Positions 58,150 through 64,000 of a stretch of DNA of 64,000 bases are shown one piece after another. Under the pieces are notes generated by a model. It was given only the letters and a program-made list of their open reading frames with translations. It did not search any database and was not told the origin of the DNA. How positions within the stretch are numbered: the first letter of the stretch is position 1; every line of letters begins with the position of its first letter. This DNA comes from Anthoceros angustus (lineage: Eukaryota > Streptophyta > Anthocerotopsida > Anthocerotales > Anthocerotaceae). The translations under genes and the position numbers were made by a program. The stretch is taken from NCBI GenBank assembly GCA_010909165.1, contig VJWM01000203.1:281471-345470 (forward strand). Reading direction: 5' to 3'.

Positions 58150-58970
58150 CCTTTCAAAATAGATCTCCGCAAAGGGCTAAGTCACCTTAGAGAGAGAGAG
58201 TCTACGCGATGTTTATGGTCCCCTGTCTACACCTTCTTTTAGTGGTAGTAGATATTTCTTGACCCACATCCCGAAATACAAGAGTGAGGCTTATCTATTC
58301 TTCAAGGATTACTTGGCTTGAGAGAGATTAATAAATTAGAAGCTCAAAACATGACATTACGACAATGGTGGCGAGTTTACATTTCATCAATTGGAAGAGT
58401 TTTTCCGAGTTCAAGTTATAGCTCAACAACTCATTGTTGTATACACGTCTCAACAAAATGGCGTAGCTGAAAACAAAAACCTGCACCTACAAGAGATCAT
58501 TGGTTGTTTATTATCATAAGCTCATATACCTTATTTACCAAATTTTGAAGCTTATTCGACATAGGCCCTACTCACACCTACATATCGTATGAATCAATTG
58601 CCCACATTAGCAGTTCAAGGTATGGCTCCTTATGAAGCATTTACTGGCAAGAAGCCTTCTATTGATTATCTTCAAATTTTAAATCTATTGCATATATCTT
58701 TTTCCTAAAGCATTGCGTGAGAAGTTAGATCTTAAAGCACCAAAGTATACTTTTATTGACTACATCAAGGCATCAAAGGTTGCAAATTATTTGATCCTCT
58801 ACAAGGCAACTTCTTTAGGCTAGGATTGTTACAACTTTCACGAGTCTCGCCTCTTTTCCCTAATTGTGGGAGTTGACACTTGTGATCCAATTGATTGTTC
58901 TCAAGACGAGACTGCCGATAATTCCTTGTCGATGATATTGATTATATCACATTTTCCAGTTCTTGCTTCT
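58150..58970 (+). pseudogene. Ty1/copia integrase relic
   Basis: Plus-strand frames give DVYGPLSTPSFSGSRYFLTH, then DNGGEF (58,361-58,378), YTSQQNGVAENKN (58,440-58,478), MAPYEAFTGKKPSIDYL and KLDLKAPKYTFIDYIKASK. These are the integrase catalytic-core Asp (HSDV.GP and DNGGEF), the 'QQNGVAERKN' Glu region, and the C-terminal 'K.D.K....FIGY' block of plant Ty1/copia. Several stops and frameshifts are present. No reverse transcriptase follows; downstream sequence changes into PPR scraps and a minisatellite. Confidence 0.85.
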
Positions 58971-59039
58971 CGTATTCTTTTGTTGAACCTATTATGTGAA
59001 GAGGAGGAGCTAGCATCTATTCCATAATTCCATAACCTG

Positions 59040-59180
59040 AAACAATGCAGCCCTTTGGTAGACATGTGCAAGTGTTGGTGCTTCCGCTGTAGAGAAGGGA
59101 AGTAGCTTCAGATGAAGTTATACGATTCAAAACAAAGACTTTATGTTGATGTCGTTTTAGGATGGTAGCTCGGAAAGCAC
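59040..59180 (+). pseudogene. PPR scrap
   Basis: GACATGTGCAAGTGTTGGTG then TGTAGAGAAGGGAAGTAGCTT corresponds to the 'ACASVG.S.VEKGKQLH' segment of the PPR modules at 61-63 kb, ending in ADVVL-like sequence. About 40 codons remain, with stops. Confidence 0.55.
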
Positions 59181-59208
59181 CCAAGGGATGCTTGTCCAGA
59201 TAGGGTTC

Positions 59209-59440
59209 GTGAGATACCTTTGCCTAACTTTGTTGGTTCATCATAGACCTGTCCGTGAGATACCTTTGAATAGCTTTGTTGGTTCGGTGAGATACCTTTG
59301 AATAGCTTTGTTGGTTCGATGAGATACCTTTGAATAGCTTTGTTGGTTCGATGAGATATCTTTGAATAGCTTTCTTGGTTCGATGAGATACCTTTGAATA
59401 GCTTTGTTGGTTCAGTCACATACTTTTGCATAGCTTTGTT
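59209..59440. repeat. 32-bp minisatellite, six to seven copies
   Basis: Unit GAGATACCTTTGAATAGC then TTTGTTGGTTCGAT repeats with exact 32-bp spacing from ~59,256. Two looser copies lie on the left. Since 32 is not a multiple of three, the minus-strand frame through it (NQQSYSKVSH..) is coincidental. Confidence 0.9.
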
Positions 59441-59599
59441 TTCTTGAAGGGTTTAGGGCCCTACTTGTACTTATGCTTTGATAAATGAGAATCATCCACT
59501 ATTGAAAAAAAACAAGAAGACATTGTTGCACCCTGGGAAATTTGCATCCCTCGGGAGACGTGTGCATCCCTCGGGGAGACGTGTGCATCCCTCTGGGAG

Positions 59600-59885
59600 A
59601 CATGTGCAAGTGTTGGTGCTTCCGCTGTAGAGAAGGGAAGCAGCTTCACCGATGAAGCTATATGAAAACAACGAAAACAACGACGAATGCTGATGTCGTT
59701 TCAGGTTGCAGCCTAGTAAACAAGTACGCAATGTGCGGAAGCTTACAGGATGCTCAGCCTGTGTCTGACGGACTCAGGAGAAAAATGTGGTAACCTGGAC
59801 CGCCCTGATAGCAGGATACTCCCACGACCTCTGGCATGGAGTAGAAAGCTCTTCGTCTCTTCAGGGCTATGCCAGAGGAAGGGCA
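59600..59885 (+). pseudogene. PPR scrap, about 90 codons
   Basis: CMCKCWC.CRREGKQLH-type reading, then DVVSGCSLVNKYAMCGSLQD, AQPVSDGLRRKN and VVTWTALIAGYSHDL. It matches one PLS module of the 61-63 kb gene, with frame changes at AGAAAAATGTGG. It is preceded by three copies of TGCATCCCTC.GGGAGAC (59,550-59,605). Confidence 0.7.
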
Positions 59886-61140
59886 CCCGATGCCCTAACA
59901 CTGAAGATCGGCCAGTCTGACTTTGCAATGTGACTTGTGCATCAAACTTGGGCATAAGACAGACCAATTCCTGAACAGATAACTCAGCTAGCTTTTCTGG
60001 CAAAACGGTAACCCGCTAAACACACCCGCCTTGTCTGTATGCAGCCATGGCCTAAACGCCACGGCTCCAGCAACCACCGCCTGCACTATAGGAGCAGCAG
60101 CACCGGTGAGCCCACTACTTATACAAAATGGCATGGGCAGAACAACACGGTTTTCCGTCGGGATGTGGAGACTAGCACCTGTCTGCTTCCGTCACCAGCC
60201 GTACATGACTGTAGAGTGCTAAGCAGGATCTGCTAAGGATCTGGTGCTGGATGGAGAACAAATCAAAAACCTGCACATGGATCAACTTCGAGCCAAAAGG
60301 GGCTGATAAATCAAAATCCCGCAGTACTCACAGGCAGCACCGGCAGACCATTCAACTTGGACAGAGCTTCGCTTCCATGGACGATATCGACCAACTTAGT
60401 ACCCGTGTGGACTGGAGCACTGTCCAGCAGTGCTTCAGACATCACCCTGGGCATGTTCAGACATCCGAGCATCAGCCACCTGCAAAGACAATAAGCACGA
60501 ACTGCATATGAATACAACCAAGCCTTGAATTGGAAGAAAGACCTAACCAAGCACGAAGGGTTTAAGGAAACAACAGACGCACGGGCTGCATGCGGTCGAT
60601 GCCGCAGCCATGTCTTCTCCAGGTAGGTTTCCATCAGGGCAGACAGTATGAAGGGAATTGACCGACATGGGCCCTGAGCGAGCGAGGATTACTCCACCTT
60701 GTCAGCACATTCCGCATGCATGCAAGGACACAGCAGGAATCCCCAAACGGGTGGAGAATTAGCCCTGGCTAGGACTCAGCAGGAGGCCCCAAGCGGGTGG
60801 GGAATTAGCGACAACAGTCCCACAACATCGTGAGGTCACACAATCCGACTTGGTATTACTTGGTTGGTGGGAGGCCCGCACAGAAGAGTTCTGCAAAGTA
60901 AGCAGCGTCAACCTCCGGCCAGCCTATCACCCCTTCAAAAATAAAAGCGTACAATAGACGCAGCGCCGGGCTTCGACCCAGCGCTTTGTTTTCCTTACTC
61001 ATTAGTTTAAGGCAACCTCTTTATCAGAGAGAGGGATATTAATAGGGCAAAAGGGTGACTCAACGTGTGCTAGCAATATGGGGTATTTCACTTTCGGGTT
61101 GGTTCAGCGGAAGCTCTCGGTTTCTTAGCTGGGGCACGAG
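59886..61140. other. No recognised gene
   Basis: A ~40-bp duplication (CAGCAGGA..CCCCAA.CGGGTGG, GGAATTAGC) lies at 60,730-60,810. Short frames elsewhere show no domain or RNA-gene signature. Confidence 0.45.
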
Positions 61141-61151
61141 CGGTCTGTTAG

Positions 61152-63336
61152 GTGAACGTGGACCTGAATGCAATGAAGTGTGGAGGTGGCGCACTGCCAA
61201 TCAAGTATGTGTGCATCAGCTCTGTTTTCGTTGATGTAGACGATGGCTGTCTAGCGAATTCTATTAGTTTCAAACAGCGTTTCCTGGTCACGAACAAGGC
61301 AAGGACAGAACTGTTCAACGAGGTCGTCTTGGTAAATAGCTTGTACAAGCCAGTTTTGGTGGATGCCCAGTTGGATGTGCATTTGGGTTGTAGTGGCATG
61401 CGGCCATCCATCTCGAGTTTGCAGGCCGAGGAGAGGCCTGCAGGATATGGATGGGGAGTGACTGAAAACCGTGAGCCAACTATGTCAGCAGGGACATATC
61501 AGTGAGGCTGTCGAGGCTCTGGCAGTTCTGGCGCACTCAAACCCAGTCATTCGTATCCCACACCATCTCTTGTATGCGGTGCTGCAGCAATGTTTGAGGA
61601 AGAAAGATTTGGTTCTGGGTCGCCGAGTCCATGCTGTGTGTGTGAAAGTGGGGTATGAGTCGGACACGTTTTGTGCAACCATCTCCTACGAATGTATTCG
61701 TCCCATGCCCGGCTGCAGGAAGCCATGGATGTGTTCAGCTTAGTAGGCAAACCGGATGCCTTCACGTGGTCTGCCATAATATCTGCACATGTCCACCATG
61801 GGCAAGCAAGGCAGGCCCTACAACTGTATCTTGAGATGCGCAGGTCCAGCGTGAAGCCAGATGGCCATGTGTTTGTAGCGGCTCTACAGGCTTGTGCAAG
61901 GGAAGCAGACTTGAAACTGGGCAGCAGGTGCATGCTGATGTGATGGCCAGTGGTGTTGGGGTTGATCTGTTTATTTCTAGTTGCTTGGTGGACATGTATG
62001 CAAAATGTGGCAGCTTGAAGGATGCGCAAGAGTGTTTGATGGGCTTCCTGAAAGAGACGTGGTGTTGTGGAATGCCATGATGGCAGGATATTCTCAGCAC
62101 GGCATGAGTCAGGAAGCCCTTCAGCTCTACGCTGATATGCAACAAGAAGGCATCACTGCAGCTGATCCTGTGACATATGTGTGCCTCCTTCAGGCATGTG
62201 CAAGTGAGGGTATTTCGGCATTGGAGAAGGGAAGCAGCTTCATGCACGGATTGAAGAGCGAGGGCTGCAGGCTGATGTGGTTTTAGCAAACAGTTTGGTA
62301 AACATGTATGCTAAATGTGGCAGCCTGGAGGATGCTCAGGGCGTGTTTGACAGCCTTCGTCAAAAGAACGTGGTCACGTGGACCAGTCTCATAGCCGGTT
62401 ATTCCCATCAGGGCATGGGTCAGGAAGCCCTTTGTCTTTATAGTGCTATGCAAGAAGAAGGCATTGCTGCACCTAATTCAGTGACATTTGTTTGCCTCCT
62501 GCAGGCGTGTGCAAGTGTGGGCACCCCAGCTTTGGAGAAGGGAAGCAGCTTCATGCACAAATTGTGGAACAAGGGCTGGGGCCGATGTGGCTGTGGCCAA
62601 CAGTTTGGTAAACATGTATGCAAAGTGTGGCAGCCTAGAGGATGCTCAGGGCGCATTTGACAGACTTCAGGAAAAAATGTGGTGACGTGGACTGCTCTGA
62701 TAGCTGGATACTCCCAGAAGGGCATGGGTCAGGAAGCCCTTTCTCTGTACGGTGAAATGCAACATGAGGGCATTGCAGCACCTGATTCTGTTACATTTCT
62801 GTGCCTCCTCCAAGCATGTGCAAGTGTTGGTATCTCTGCCTTGGACAAGGGAAGCAGCTCCATGCACAGATTGGTGACGAGGGACTTTTAACCGATGACT
62901 TTGTCGCCAGCAGTTTGGTAAACATGTATGCGAAATGTGGCAGTCTAGAGGATGCTCAGAACGTATTTGACACGCTTAGTCAAAGGAATGTGGTGACTTG
63001 GAATGCCATCATAGCAGGATATTCCCAGCAGGGCAGGGGCAGGAAGCCCTTCGCCTCTACAGTGCGATGCAACAAGAAGGCTTAATTGCACCTGATTCTG
63101 TGACGTTTGTGTGTCTCCTGCAGGCTTGTGCAAGTATGGGCACTTCAGCTTTGGAGAATGGGAAACAGCTTCATGCACAGATTCGAGAAGGAGGACTTCA
63201 AGCCGATGTGTTTCTAGCCAACAGTTTGGTAAATATGTATGCAAAGTGTGGGAGCTTGGAAGACGCTCAGAGAGTGTTTGATGGGCTTTTCCAAAAGATG
63301 TGGTGACATGGAATGCCATGATAGCTGGTTATTCGC
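61152..63336 (+). pseudogene. PPR gene, PLS class, truncated before E/DYW, with possible vestigial PDF motif
   Basis: ATG at 61,152 opens a frame with NEVVLVNSLYKPVLVDAQLD (61,315-61,380), which aligns with EVLWLN.FKPAWVDEQL of the PDF motif in copies A and B. The WWD and SPDF parts are not conserved. PPRs then start with LCQQGHISEAVEALAVLAHS, and LVLGRRVHAVCVKVGYESDT, and continue through four nearly identical ~307-bp modules ([41 protein letters not shown]). At 63,336 the reading (VVTWNAMIAGYS) switches abruptly to unrelated sequence, so no E or DYW domain remains. Frame losses at 62,030, 62,234, 62,542, 62,576, 62,855 and 63,295 are single-base and mostly in A- or G-runs. Confidence 0.8.
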
Positions 63337-63892
63337 ACAGATATAACCCATTCGTACGCATGCCTAAATCCTACATCGTGGGAACCCGATAGTTCGGCGC
63401 CCTGAGCGGCCCCTTCTTGCCAAAAACAACAGACTATGGGTTCTGGACGGACGGTTCGGAAAGAAGCACCATTCTTTACCAATGATGACTGTGAAGATTG
63501 CCTGCAATGTCTTCAAAAGACCTTGTTTACTTAGACTGTGCCTCATCAACCCCGTTCCCTTTTAGTCCTTCCGGGTACTTATGGTAAGCAAGCATGGGTC
63601 GATATGCCAAATTCGATGGCGAACCACGCCTAACCCTTTGTGTGATGGAGACACCGCCCGGACAATTTCATCCCTTATCGACCCTTATTTTCGTGCCTTC
63701 GACCGATGTTGCCCAAAGCAGACGCGACCCATCCCAAACCCCTTCCGACGATATTTGGTTGAAAACCCTCATCGTATATTAACCCCTTCCAAGATTAGCA
63801 TGTTTTGTGTGAATTGAGAAACTCAAACCGGTGCTTGCGTGGAAAGTGCACAAGGAAAACAACGTCTGGTAGAAACCGTGTGGGGTGGCGCC

Positions 63893-63936
<44 letters not shown>

Positions 63937-64000
63937 AGCGAGCGCGAGGTATCCTAGGGACTTTGGCCTCTAGGGAACGGAGTGCAAGGGGTGTAGGGTG
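63337..64000. other. No recognised gene; (GT)n microsatellite at 63,894-63,933
   Basis: After the PPR breakpoint no domain is visible. A 40-bp uninterrupted GT run lies near the window end. Confidence 0.6.

Noticed and set aside
59141-59431. Minus-strand repetitive peptide (NQQSYSKVSH units)
   Set aside because: It derives from a 32-bp minisatellite whose period is not a multiple of three.

Overview
The window is nuclear DNA of a land plant. The pentatricopeptide-repeat (PPR) genes are of the PLS/DYW class used in organelle RNA editing, in the verbose '[11 protein letters not shown] / VTWNAMIAGY' style typical of ferns and lycophytes. There are also LRR-Roc-COR (ROCO) genes, GT-AG introns, a CACTA transposon, Ty1/copia remnants, a degraded tRNA-Leu(CAA) and many minisatellites. 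My best guess is a fern (Ceratopteris- or Adiantum-like). This rests on protein style only.

Layout. 1-7.6 kb: repeats, a copia RNase H end at 1.34-1.48 kb, then nested tandem arrays (0.77-kb unit x3, 1.93-kb unit x2). 7.6-8.3 kb: a broken CYP86-clan P450 piece beside an antisense PPR scrap. 9.4-13.7 kb: AT-rich minus-strand CACTA (En/Spm) tnp2 transposase with a SET-domain fragment just upstream of it. 14-23 kb: minisatellites and a COP1-type WD40 fragment, ending at a clear CACTA terminal sequence (TTTTCTTGTAGTG, 23,008-23,020) that abuts a PPR fragment. 23-24.7 kb: a tRNA-Leu pseudogene and minisatellites. 24.7-39.5 kb: a tandem duplication of a ~7.2-kb cassette. Each unit carries a PDF-motif/PPR gene (+), the LRR half of a ROCO gene (-), and a ROCO C-terminal piece followed by a C2H2 zinc-finger protein (-). 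39.5-40.6 kb: antisense PPR relics. 41.0-45.3 kb: the most complete ROCO gene (-). 46-50.7 kb: unrecognised coding-like sequence and a mosaic ROCO copy containing an inverted block with a hairpin junction. 52.0-52.8 kb: a three-exon DJ-1/PfpI gene (+). 53.1-56.3 kb: a full-length PDF-PPR-E-DYW gene (-). 58.1-59 kb: a copia integrase relic. 59-59.9 kb: PPR scraps and a 32-bp minisatellite. 61.1-63.3 kb: a truncated PPR gene (+) made of nearly identical ~307-bp modules.

Two themes stand out. First, PPR genes carry an N-terminal block that reads as the PDF motif of plant organellar single-stranded-DNA-binding (OSB) proteins (LWQ.FF.DP..WWD.R...RSPDF...ALW). This joins an organellar nucleic-acid-binding motif to an RNA-editing PPR. 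It is seen at three loci and as a possible vestige at a fourth. Second, almost every gene is broken by 1-nt shifts in short homopolymers, and the lesions in the two cassette copies are mostly reciprocal. Either the consensus sequence carries indel errors or the copies decayed independently. Calls of 'pseudogene' should be read with that in mind.
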